DNA of 64,000 bases, from assembly GCF_030694085.1 (NCBI RefSeq), contig NZ_JAUXZE010000032.1, forward strand, positions 86,536 to 150,535, in the 5' to 3' direction. The notes under the pieces are model-generated. The model made no database searches. It was given only the letters and a program-made list of their open reading frames with translations, and was not told where the DNA came from. Position 1 is the first letter of the stretch; each line of letters starts with the position of its first letter. This DNA comes from Tabrizicola sp. (GTDB lineage Bacteria; Pseudomonadota; Alphaproteobacteria; Rhodobacterales; Rhodobacteraceae). Shown in pieces: positions 43,659 through 51,898 of this stretch. A program made the translations under genes and the position numbers.

Positions 43659-46513
43659 CACTCGGCCGCCCCGCCGGGGACCAAAAGTTTTCGAAAACTT
43701 TTGGCAAAATTCTTCGAAGAATTTTGGACCCGGCCGCCACCGGCACGCGGGGGATCGGGAAGGCGCTCAAACATCGGCTCCACCGTCCCGCGCGGGTGAT
43801 CTTTGGCCGCCACACGCTCGACCCGAACCCGCTGGTCGAACCATGCCGCCTGACCCGTGACGGGATCAGAGTTCGACAGTCGCACGCCGTCCCGGTCGGG
43901 CAGCAGTTCCGAGATCAGGTGATTCAGCAAGAAACCCGTCGTCGCCTCGGGTGCATCGGCATCCAGCGCCCAGGCCCCCTTGCGCTTGCCGATGGCGTTC
44001 CAGGTCCAGATCGTGTTCTCGTTCAGGGCCGCCATATGCGCCACGGGCACCACGATGGTTCCCGCACGGGAGGAAACCCGCGCCCAGTCGCCATCTTCAA
44101 ACCCCTGCGCCTGCCAGATCTTCGTGGGCAGGTAGAGGTAGTTCCGCCCCTTGATCTGCCGCAGCCAGGCGTTCTGGCTGCCCCAGGAATGGTACATGTC
44201 CATCGGCCGCTGGGTCAGGGCATGGACCGGATAGCCGAAGGCCGCATCCTCGTCGCCGAAGGGGGCGTACCAGATCGGCAAGGGGTGCATCGCCTGTTTC
44301 AGGCGGTCTCGCAGGTGGTCGGGGGGCTGGCGGGGGCCGAAGCCCTCGGCGGCCAGTTGAAAGCGGCGCATCGGCTCGGACCAGATGTTGAAGAGATAGG
44401 GCTGCGGGGTCTCATACAGCCCCAGCTTGACCGCCCAGTCCTGATAGGCCGCGTTCCAGGGTTTGTAGAAGCTCGCCTCGGCTGGCACATGCGCCTGATA
44501 GAAGGCCCCGTTCTCGATGTAGCGCTGCATCTGTTCTGGGTTGGGCGCGCCCCGCCCTTCCACCTCGCCGTTCCCCCGAAAGCCCATCAGCGGCCCAACG
44601 CCCGGTCGGCGCTGGTGGTTGACGATATAGTCGGCGTAGTCCTTGAACTTAGGGCTGCCGTCCTCGTTCACCATCCCCGGCAGGCCCAACCTTGCGCCAA
44701 GCTCCAGCAGCACCGACTGGAAACAGCGCACATCCCGGTCCGGCTCCAGCACCGGCCAGCGGATCGCATCGCCCGCCGCATCGGGTTCCGAAATCGGGCG
44801 GTCCAGCAGCGAAATGCAGTCGTGGCGTTCCAGATAGGTCGTGTCGGGTAGGATCAGGTCGGCATAGGCCACCATTTCACTGGCATAGGCGTCGGAATAG
44901 ATGATCCGGGGGATCAGATATTCCCCGTCCGGTCCCGTTTCCGTCAGCATCTCCATCACGCGGGCGGAGTTCATCGACGAATTCCACGACATGTTGGCCA
45001 TATAAAGGAACAGCGTGTCGATCTTGTAGGGGTCCCCGGCGTGGGCATTGGGGATGACCATATGCATCAGCCCGTGGGCCGAGAACGGATTTTCCCAGGA
45101 AAACGCCTTGTCGATCCGGGCGGGGCTTCCGTCCGGCAGCAGGCAAAGGTCATCCGGTGACCGCACATAGCCCAGATGCGGGCCGGTCAGGGGCTTGCCG
45201 GGCGTCGTGACGAAATGCGGCGTCGGATGCGCCTCGATGGGCTTGGGGTACGGCGGCTTCAGCCGGTAGCCGCCGGGGGTTTCCAGGGACCCGAGGATGA
45301 TCTGCAGCAGATGCAGCGCGCGGGCGGTCTGAAAGCCGTTGGAATGGGCCGAAATGCCGCGCATCGCGTGGAAACTGACCGGGCGACCGGGCATGTTCGG
45401 GTGTTCGTTGCCGCGGAAATCCGTCCAGGGCTGGTCCAGCGTGATCGCCTGATCGAAAGCCACCTGCGCCAGTTCCGCCGCCAGCGCCCGCATGCGGGTC
45501 GCCGTCACGCCACAGCGCGCCTCCACCGCTTCGGGCGCATAGTCCGGCTTCAGGTATTCCTCGACCATATGGCGGAAGACCGTCCGGCTGCCTTGCCATT
45601 CGGCCCCAAGGTCCGGCTGAACCCCCTTGCCGTCCCACGGGGCCGGGTGGCCCGAGGTCTTGTCGATCACGAAAGGCTGGCTTTCGGCATTGCGGACGAA
45701 CAGGCCTTTCTCCGCCCCTTCGGCATCGTTGATCAGAAGGGGCGCGTTGGTCCATCGGGCCAGGTAGTCAAGGTCGATCTTCCCCGCCTCCAGCAGGCAA
45801 TGGATCAGCGACAGGATCAGAAGCCCATCGGTTCCCGGCGTGATCCCGATCCAGTCATCGGCCACCGCCGAATAGCCGGTGCGGATCGGGTTGACCGAGA
45901 TCACCCGCGCGCCGCGGGCCTTCAGCTTGCCGATGCCGATCTTGATCGGGTTCGAGTCATGATCTTCGGCTACGCCGAACATCACGAACAGCTTCGTGCG
46001 GTCCCAGTCCGGCTGGCCGAACTCCCAGAAGGCGCCGCCGATGGTGTAGATGCCCCCAGCGGCCATGTTGACGGAGCAGAAGCCCCCGTGCGCGGCATAA
46101 TTCGGCGTCCCGAAGTTCTGCGCCCACCAGCCGGTAAGGCTTTGGCTCTGGTCGCGACCCGTGAAGAACGCCAGCTTCTCCGGCGCAGTCTCCCGCAAGG
46201 GCTTCATCCAGGCGACAGCGGTAGCGAGGGCCTCCTCCCAGGAAATCTCCTCGAAGGCCCCTGATCCTCGGGGACCAACTCGTCGAAGCGGCGCGCGCAG
46301 GCGGCTGGGCGCAGTGACCTGCATGATCCCGCTCGCCCCCTTGGCGCAGAGCACGCCCTTGTTGATCGGATGGTCGCGGTTGCCCTCGATATAGGCGACC
46401 TTGCCCGACTTCAGATGCACGTTGATCCCGCAGCGGCAGGCGCACATGTAGCAGGTGGTCTGGCGGATCTCGTCGCCGACCTCCCTCTGAGTCTCCACCC
46501 TTGGCTGGTTCAC
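43658..46513 (-). CDS. soeA: Cytoplasmic molybdopterin oxidoreductase, probable sulfite dehydrogenase SoeA
   Basis: Bis-MGD molybdoenzyme of the DMSO-reductase superfamily, 951 residues. The N-terminal [4Fe-4S] motif is CYMCACRCG plus VLCAKG (cysteines 21, 24, 28 and 56). There is no twin-arginine signal, so it stays in the cytoplasm, as known for SoeA and unlike periplasmic DmsA or PhsA. GTG start overlaps the ackA stop (GTGA). The last ~25 codons are formed by two palindromes (43681-43726) that encode VQNSSKNFAKSFRKLL, an apparently added tail. The context downstream of xsc points to sulfite oxidation; other S-oxide or polysulfide chemistry cannot be excluded. Confidence 0.72.
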   Translation of the reverse strand: MNQPRVETQREVGDEIRQTTCYMCACRCGINVHLKSGKVAYIEGNRDHPINKGVLCAKGASGIMQVTAPSRLRAPLRRVGPRGSGAFEEISWEEALATAVAWMKPLRETAPEKLAFFTGRDQSQSLTGWWAQNFGTPNYAAHGGFCSVNMAAGGIYTIGGAFWEFGQPDWDRTKLFVMFGVAEDHDSNPIKIGIGKLKARGARVISVNPIRTGYSAVADDWIGITPGTDGLLILSLIHCLLEAGKIDLDYLARWTNAPLLINDAEGAEKGLFVRNAESQPFVIDKTSGHPAPWDGKGVQPDLGAEWQGSRTVFRHMVEEYLKPDYAPEAVEARCGVTATRMRALAAELAQVAFDQAITLDQPWTDFRGNEHPNMPGRPVSFHAMRGISAHSNGFQTARALHLLQIILGSLETPGGYRLKPPYPKPIEAHPTPHFVTTPGKPLTGPHLGYVRSPDDLCLLPDGSPARIDKAFSWENPFSAHGLMHMVIPNAHAGDPYKIDTLFLYMANMSWNSSMNSARVMEMLTETGPDGEYLIPRIIYSDAYASEMVAYADLILPDTTYLERHDCISLLDRPISEPDAAGDAIRWPVLEPDRDVRCFQSVLLELGARLGLPGMVNEDGSPKFKDYADYIVNHQRRPGVGPLMGFRGNGEVEGRGAPNPEQMQRYIENGAFYQAHVPAEASFYKPWNAAYQDWAVKLGLYETPQPYLFNIWSEPMRRFQLAAEGFGPRQPPDHLRDRLKQAMHPLPIWYAPFGDEDAAFGYPVHALTQRPMDMYHSWGSQNAWLRQIKGRNYLYLPTKIWQAQGFEDGDWARVSSRAGTIVVPVAHMAALNENTIWTWNAIGKRKGAWALDADAPEATTGFLLNHLISELLPDRDGVRLSNSDPVTGQAAWFDQRVRVERVAAKDHPRGTVEPMFERLPDPPRAGGGRVQNSSKNFAKSFRKLLVPGGAAE
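43681..43727. repeat. Two adjoining perfect palindromes at the 3' end of soeA
   Basis: CCAAAAGTTTTCGAAAACTTTTGG (24 bp) cannot be shortened without loss; it is centred on TTCGAA at 43690-43695 and is followed directly by a 22 bp palindrome, 43705-43726, also centred on TTCGAA with arms CAAAATTC and GAATTTTG. Both are perfect and strikingly AT-rich in this GC-rich genome. They read in frame as part of soeA. Confidence 0.9.
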
Positions 46514-47610
46514 GCGCCCTCCCCGGCCATCCCGGCCTGCGCCTCGCCAGACATGACGGCCTGCGCCTCAAGCGCAATCTGCCGTTCCTCGTCGGCGGGC
46601 ACAACAAGGATAACGACACGGCTTGTCGTATCGTGCAGCACGGTTTCGTTCCGGGCATTTGCGGAGTGGTCGGGAGATACTCCCAGAAACGAAAGGCCGG
46701 ACAGGATTTCCTTCCGCATCCAGGCGTCGTTTTCACCGATGCCACCGGTGAAGACCACGGCGTCAAGGCCGCCCATCGCGGCGACCATCGACCCGGCATG
46801 GCGCACCGCCCAATAGGCGAAATGCCGAAGCGCGAACCGCGCCGCGTCGCTGGTTGCCGAATGAAGCGCACGCAGGTCGCTGGCCCCGCCAAGACCCAGA
46901 AGCCCGCTTTCCCGGTTCAGTATGCGGCTTGCCCGTTCGATCCCGTGAACTTCGGCCAGCCGCAGCACCGCATTGCCGTCGATTTCGCCCGTCCGCGTGC
47001 CCATCGTCAGCCCGTCCAGCGGCGAATAGCCCATCGTCGTCGCAACCGAACGTCCGTTCACAATCGCCGCCAGCGAACAGCCATTGCCCAGATGACAGGC
47101 CAGAAGCCGCTCTGGCAACGGCCCCCGCGCGCCAAGCATCCGCACCAGCGCCGCATAGCTGATCCCGTGAAAGCCATAGCGACGCAGGCCCCGGTCGCGT
47201 TCCAACTGCGGCAGGGCATAGGCCACGGCGACCTCGGGGTTCGTCGCATGGAAGGCCGTGTCGAAGGCGGCATATTGCGGCAGGCCCGGGGCCAGCTTTG
47301 CAACAGCCTGAATTCCCACCAGATTGGCCGGATTGTGCAGGGGGGCAAGCGGCACGCAATCCTCGATCTGTCGCAGGACGGGCGGCGTGACCCGGCATGT
47401 CGCCGTCAGCCCCGCCCCGCCATGCACCACCCGGTGCGCGGCCGCCGTCAACCGCGACACCGACACCCCGGCCTGGGCCAGCCCCTCGGCCATCGCGGAG
47501 GCGTGACCATCGGGCCCGATCTCACCGACAAAGGCCTTCGCCACCTCTCGCCCTGCGTCAAAGAGCTTCAGCTTCAGCGATGATGAACCGGCGTTCACAA
47601 TCAACCACAT
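46510..47610 (-). CDS. ackA: Acetate kinase
   Basis: Converts acetyl phosphate plus ADP to acetate plus ATP (reversible), cytoplasmic, 366 residues. Acetokinase signatures are LIVNAGSSSLKLKLF at the N-terminus, HRVVHGGAGL, the catalytic region FDTAFH, then GFHGISYA, CHLGNGCSLAAI and FTGGIGEND. ATG overlaps the upstream TauE-type gene and its TGA overlaps soeA. Lying between xsc and soe, it would directly use the acetyl phosphate released by Xsc. It is somewhat shorter than E. coli AckA but all motifs are present. Confidence 0.94.
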   Translation of the reverse strand: MWLIVNAGSSSLKLKLFDAGREVAKAFVGEIGPDGHASAMAEGLAQAGVSVSRLTAAAHRVVHGGAGLTATCRVTPPVLRQIEDCVPLAPLHNPANLVGIQAVAKLAPGLPQYAAFDTAFHATNPEVAVAYALPQLERDRGLRRYGFHGISYAALVRMLGARGPLPERLLACHLGNGCSLAAIVNGRSVATTMGYSPLDGLTMGTRTGEIDGNAVLRLAEVHGIERASRILNRESGLLGLGGASDLRALHSATSDAARFALRHFAYWAVRHAGSMVAAMGGLDAVVFTGGIGENDAWMRKEILSGLSFLGVSPDHSANARNETVLHDTTSRVVILVVPADEERQIALEAQAVMSGEAQAGMAGEGA

Positions 47611-48350
47611 CAGATGATCGCCTTGCCCAGACCCAAGGCCGCCAGCCCCGCCAGCAAGAGGATCGCAAAGCGGCGGAACTCTTGCGGATCGGTGCCAAAG
47701 AAGTGCCGCCCGCCAAGCCAGTTGCCGAAAAGCGTGACTGGCAGCGCGATGAGCGAGGCCCAGAGCGTGTCCCAGCTTACCAGACCGGCCAGCCAGTAGA
47801 GCGGTGCGGAATACACGTCCAGCAGCGGGAAATAGGCGATGAGCGTCGCCCGGAACACGCTTGCCCGCATCGGTTGCGCGGCAAAGAACGCCGCGACCGG
47901 CAACCCGCCCATCCCCGGCGCGTTGGCCAGCCCCGAGATCACCCCGGCCACCCCGTTCGGCGCGCCCACCACCTCGCGCGACAGGCGCCATCCGGCCAGA
48001 AGCACGACGCACATCAAGAGCACGTAGCCCGAGATCACCGCCCGAGCCGTGTCCTCGGTGACGCCGGTCAGGATCCACAGGCCCAGCGGCAACCCGATCG
48101 CGGCCCCGCCAAGAAGCCAGCCGACCCGCTTCCAGTCGACATCCGGCCCAGCGCCCCTGGCGTGTTGCACAGACATCACCGTTTCCAGAATGACAACAAC
48201 CGCGACAAAGTTCAGCGGATTGGTCACAAGACTGGATGCCGCGATCAGCAGGGCCGAAAAGCCGAACCCGGAATAGCCCCGTACAAAGCCCGCCACCAGA
48301 CAGGCAACCGCCAGCCAGATCAGCGCCAGCGGCCCCAGGTCAAAGGGCAT
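47610..48350 (-). CDS. TauE/SafE-family sulfite or sulfonate exporter
   Basis: Membrane permease of 246 residues with about seven or eight helices in two halves, each with a Gly-rich signature (GFVRGYSGFGFSALLIAA in the first half, GLANAPGMGGLPVAAFFAA in the second). The TauE/SafE family exports sulfite, sulfoacetate or similar anions. Start ATG overlaps the xsc stop and its own stop overlaps ackA, locking it into the operon. Export of toxic sulfite from Xsc is the likely job, alongside its oxidation by Soe. Confidence 0.82.
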   Translation of the reverse strand: MPFDLGPLALIWLAVACLVAGFVRGYSGFGFSALLIAASSLVTNPLNFVAVVVILETVMSVQHARGAGPDVDWKRVGWLLGGAAIGLPLGLWILTGVTEDTARAVISGYVLLMCVVLLAGWRLSREVVGAPNGVAGVISGLANAPGMGGLPVAAFFAAQPMRASVFRATLIAYFPLLDVYSAPLYWLAGLVSWDTLWASLIALPVTLFGNWLGGRHFFGTDPQEFRRFAILLLAGLAALGLGKAII

Positions 48351-50125
48351 CAGACGACCTGCGGCCGCATGTCGGCTTTCGAGATACCGGCGACCTCGAC
48401 CGGCTTCTTCATCGCGTCGCGGCGGAACGGTTCGCCGAGTTCCTGGTTGATCAGCGCCTCGATCAGCGTGGTCTTGCCGTGGTGCATCTGATCGTCGATC
48501 GCCTTGTGCAGGGCCGCCGTCAGTTCCTCCATCGTCCGGGCCTGCACGCCCTGCAGCCCGCAGGCCTTGGCAATCCCGGCGTAAGAGACGCCCTCGTCCA
48601 GCTCGGTCCCGACAAAGTTGTCGTCATACCACAGCGTCGAGTTCCGCTTCTCGGCCCCCCACTGGTAGTTGCGGAAGACGACCATGGTGATCGCGGGCCA
48701 TTCCTTGCGGCCGATGGCGGTCAGTTCCGTCACCGCGATGCCAAACGCCCCATCCCCGGCGAAGCCGACGACCGGGGTGTCCGGGCAGGCGATCTTGGCC
48801 CCGATGATCGACGGCAAGCCATAGCCACAGGGACCGAACAGCCCGGGGGCCAGATACTTTCGCCCCGCCTCAAAGCTGGGATAAGCGTTGCCGATGGCGC
48901 AGTTGTTGCCGATGTCCGACGAAATGATCGCCTCTTTCGGCAGCGCCGCCTGGATTGCACGCCAGGCCATTCTCGGCGACATCCACTCCGGCTTGGCATC
49001 CCGCGCGCGCTGGTTCCAGCTGGTGCCGGGATCATCCTGTTCGTGGTCCATGGACGACAGTTCCTGCGCCCAGGCCGATTTCTTCTGCGCGATCAGCGCC
49101 TTGCGTTCCGCCCGCCCGGCATCGCCCGCCGTCTTCGACAGCCGCGCAAGGATGCCCTCGGCCACTTTCTTCGCATCGCCCACGATGCCCACCGTTACCG
49201 GCTTGGTCAGCCCGATCCGGTTCGGGTTGATGTCGACCTGGATCACCTTGGCCTCCTTTGGCCAGTAGTCGATCCCATAGCCCGGCAGGGTCGAGAACGG
49301 GTTGAGCCGCGTCCCGAGCGCAAGCACCACATCGGCCTGCGCAATCAGCTCCATCCCTGCTTTCGACCCGTTATACCCAAGCGGCCCCGCAAACAGCGGG
49401 TGGCTGCCGGGGAAGGCGTCGTTGTGCTGGTAGCCGACGCAGACCGGCGCGGTCAGGCGTTCCGCCAGCGCCATCGAGGCCGGGATCGCGCCGCCGATCA
49501 CCACGCCCGCGCCGTTCAGGATCACCGGGAACCTGGCGGACGACAGCAGCTGCGCCGCCTGTGCGATAGCGTCTTCCCCGCCCGAGGGCCGCTCGAACTC
49601 CACCACCGCCGGCAGGGGCACGTCGATGACCTGGGTAAAATAATCCCGTGGCATGTTGATCTGTGCCGGGGCTGACTGGCGCTTGGCCTGCAGGATGACG
49701 CGGTTCAGCACTTCCGCCACGCGGGAGGGATCGCGGACCTCCTCCTGGTAGCAGACCATGTCCTTGAAGAGCGCCATCTGCTCCACTTCCTGGAACCCGC
49801 CCATCCCGATGGTCTTGTTCGCGGCCTGCGGAGTGACCAGCAGCAAGGGAGTGTGGTTCCAGTAGGCCGTCTTGACCGCCGTGACGAAGTTGGTGATGCC
49901 GGGTCCGTTCTGCGCGATCATCATGCACATCTTGCCGGACGCGCGGGTAAACCCGTCGGCCATCATCCCGCCCGAGCCTTCATGCGCGCAGTCCCAGAAA
50001 TGGATCCCGGCCTTGGGGAAGATGTCAGAGATCGGCATGAAGGCCGACCCGATGATCCCGAACGCATGCTCGATCCCATGCATTTGCAGGACCTTCACGA
50101 AGGCTTCCTCGGTTGTCATCTTCAT
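48350..50125 (-). CDS. xsc: Sulfoacetaldehyde acetyltransferase
   Basis: Thiamine-diphosphate enzyme that splits sulfoacetaldehyde with phosphate into acetyl phosphate and sulfite, the key desulfonation step of taurine breakdown. It has 591 residues, the usual Xsc length. Hallmarks include MKMTTEEAFVKVLQMHGIEH at the N-terminus, AHEGSGGMMADGF, and the ThDP motif GDGAFGIAVTELTAIGR to FRNYQWGAEK. ATG at 50125 follows GGAG and matches the family start; the 22-codon upstream extension is rejected. First gene of the overlapping xsc-tauE-ackA-soeABC operon. Confidence 0.95.
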   Translation of the reverse strand: MKMTTEEAFVKVLQMHGIEHAFGIIGSAFMPISDIFPKAGIHFWDCAHEGSGGMMADGFTRASGKMCMMIAQNGPGITNFVTAVKTAYWNHTPLLLVTPQAANKTIGMGGFQEVEQMALFKDMVCYQEEVRDPSRVAEVLNRVILQAKRQSAPAQINMPRDYFTQVIDVPLPAVVEFERPSGGEDAIAQAAQLLSSARFPVILNGAGVVIGGAIPASMALAERLTAPVCVGYQHNDAFPGSHPLFAGPLGYNGSKAGMELIAQADVVLALGTRLNPFSTLPGYGIDYWPKEAKVIQVDINPNRIGLTKPVTVGIVGDAKKVAEGILARLSKTAGDAGRAERKALIAQKKSAWAQELSSMDHEQDDPGTSWNQRARDAKPEWMSPRMAWRAIQAALPKEAIISSDIGNNCAIGNAYPSFEAGRKYLAPGLFGPCGYGLPSIIGAKIACPDTPVVGFAGDGAFGIAVTELTAIGRKEWPAITMVVFRNYQWGAEKRNSTLWYDDNFVGTELDEGVSYAGIAKACGLQGVQARTMEELTAALHKAIDDQMHHGKTTLIEALINQELGEPFRRDAMKKPVEVAGISKADMRPQVV

Positions 50126-50197
50126 CGCGCCACTCCATGTCACATGCGGCCATGCAAGGCCGGCTGCCCGCACCCTATCGCCGCACCGCACCCAACC

Positions 50198-50207
50198 TTA
50201 GGGCCAG
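50198..50207 (-). promoter_or_regulatory. Single TauR-like half-site upstream of xsc
   Basis: On the minus strand it reads CTGGCCCTAA, one base different from the CTGGTCCTAA repeat in front of tpa, 73 bp upstream of the xsc start. Only one clear copy is seen, so support is weak. Confidence 0.3.
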
Positions 50208-50236
50208 TTGCCCCAGCCTGCTATATCCAAAAAGAC

Positions 50237-50304
50237 CCTCCTCGTTCGACTTCGTCTCCTCGTCGGAAGGACGTCCGCGAGGAGTGCCGAAGTCACGGCC
50301 GAGC
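50237..50304 (-). repeat. Interspersed palindromic repeat, copy 4 of 6
   Basis: On the minus strand: GCTCGGCCGTGACTTCGGC, CTCCTCGCGG, CGACGAGGAGACGAAG, CGAACGAGGAGG. It lies between tauR and the xsc operon and overlaps the last codons of tauR by about 12 bp. Confidence 0.7.
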
Positions 50305-51747
50305 CAGCCCGCTGGCGATCCGCGCCACACCTTCGGGTATGCGTTGCGGCGCGATCGACGAATAGGCGAGGCGGTAGAAGTTGCGCGGTCCGTCACCCGC
50401 AAAGAACGCCCGTCCCGGTTCGATCAGCACGCCGTCGCTCCGCAAGCGCAGCGCGAGAGCCTCGGTGTCCACCTTTTCCGCCGCGCGCATCCAGAAGCTC
50501 GATCCGCCAAAGCCGCCCTGCCCCGCGACCTCCAGCCCCTCGGCCGCAATCGCCTCGGCCATGACCTGACGGCGGCGGCGGTAGGCATTCTTCATCCGGT
50601 TGACCAGCGCGTCGTAATGCCCAAGGCCCAGGAAATAGGCCATCGTCCGCTGGATATGGCCGGGCGGGTGCTTCAGCATCAGGCCGCGCAGCGCCCGTGC
50701 CTCGGCGATAAAGCCGGGCGGGCCGACCAGATAGCCAAGCCGAAGGCCGGGAAAGACCGACTTCGAGAAGGACCCCGCGTAGATCACTCGCCCTCCGCGG
50801 TCCAAAGACTTCAGCGCCGGCGCAACGGGCTTCAGAAAGGACATCTCGAACTCATAATCGTCCTCGATTATGACAAAGCCTTGCGTGTCTGCCGCTTCCA
50901 GCAGGGCCACCCGGCGATCGACGGGCATGGTCGCATTGGTCGGGCACTGGTGCGAGGGGGTGGTGAAGACCACATCCGCCGCAAGGCCCTGCACCGGAAG
51001 GCCCTGCGCGTCGACGTCCACCGGCACCGCCGTCGCCCCAGACGCTGCGACAATTGCGCGCCAGGCGGGGTAGCCGGGGTTTTCAACCACGGCCCGGCGT
51101 CCCGGCCCCAGAAGCGCCGTGGCCGCGATCCAGAGCGCGTTCTGCGCCCCCAACGTGAGCAAGACCTCATCCTCGCGTGCCGCGATGCCCCGGCGGGGAA
51201 GGATGGTGCGCAGAAGCTCCTGGATCAGCAGGGGATCGTCGCGTTCATAGTAGTCGGTGGTCAGCGCCGCAAAGTCGCGCTTGCCCAGGGCCCGCAGCGC
51301 GCATTGCCGCCAGTTCTGGTGATCAAAGAGCGTGGGATCGGCCTGGCCGTAGATGAAGGAATAAGGGTAGCGGTCCCAGTCCTCGGGCCGCTCGACCTTG
51401 GGAACAAGCGTGAAGCGGCCTCCGGTCAAGCCCTTGAAATCTATCGCTTCCGCACGGGATTCTGCCTGGGGAAACTCGGGTGCCAAAGGTGCCGTGTCCG
51501 AAACGAAGTAGCCCGACCGACCGGCCGAAGTCAGGTAGTCCGACGACACGAGGTCCGCATAGGCAAGCGTCACCGTGATCCGGCTGACGCCCAGATGTTC
51601 GGCCAGACCGCGGGACGAGGGCATCCGGCTACCCGGCCGGAACCGGCCCGCAAGGATGCCTTGTGTCACCATCGCCCGAATCTGCTGCTGCAGCGATCCC
51701 GCCGCTCCGGGGGTCAGGTAGAAGGCTTCGACGGGGATGGCGGCCAT
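50293..51747 (-). CDS. tauR: MocR-type (GntR/aminotransferase) regulator, probable TauR
   Basis: A 484-residue regulator joining an N-terminal GntR winged helix (LQQQIRAMVTQGILAGRF, then MPSSRGLAEHLGVSRITV) to a fold-type I aminotransferase domain with the PLP lysine in YAGSFSKSVFPGLRLGY. TauR of Rhodobacter capsulatus has this form and activates taurine genes using PLP and taurine; the N-terminus IPVEAFYL is also like TauR. ATG at 51747 chosen; 10 more codons upstream are open. It lies directly upstream of xsc on the same strand and about 2 kb from tpa. Confidence 0.8.
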   Translation of the reverse strand: MAAIPVEAFYLTPGAAGSLQQQIRAMVTQGILAGRFRPGSRMPSSRGLAEHLGVSRITVTLAYADLVSSDYLTSAGRSGYFVSDTAPLAPEFPQAESRAEAIDFKGLTGGRFTLVPKVERPEDWDRYPYSFIYGQADPTLFDHQNWRQCALRALGKRDFAALTTDYYERDDPLLIQELLRTILPRRGIAAREDEVLLTLGAQNALWIAATALLGPGRRAVVENPGYPAWRAIVAASGATAVPVDVDAQGLPVQGLAADVVFTTPSHQCPTNATMPVDRRVALLEAADTQGFVIIEDDYEFEMSFLKPVAPALKSLDRGGRVIYAGSFSKSVFPGLRLGYLVGPPGFIAEARALRGLMLKHPPGHIQRTMAYFLGLGHYDALVNRMKNAYRRRRQVMAEAIAAEGLEVAGQGGFGGSSFWMRAAEKVDTEALALRLRSDGVLIEPGRAFFAGDGPRNFYRLAYSSIAPQRIPEGVARIASGLARP

Positions 51748-51758
51748 GACACCACGGG

Positions 51759-51778
51759 CTTGATCTGCCCGGATCAAG
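51759..51778. promoter_or_regulatory. Inverted repeat between tauR and the desaturase gene
   Basis: CTTGATC-TGCCCG-GATCAAG, perfect 7 bp arms, 12 bp upstream of the tauR start in the divergent intergenic region. Spacing is wrong for an FNR box. It may be an operator for tauR or for the divergent desaturase. Confidence 0.4.
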
Positions 51779-51898
51779 CGGCATCCGCCCGGCCAGAGTC
51801 AAGCGGCTCGGACCTGGGCAGATCGCCGGGACGTGAGCGTCCTGTGCATCAATTCTGTTGATCTTCGCGCCCGCGTCGCCTAACCCGGAGCACGCCTG

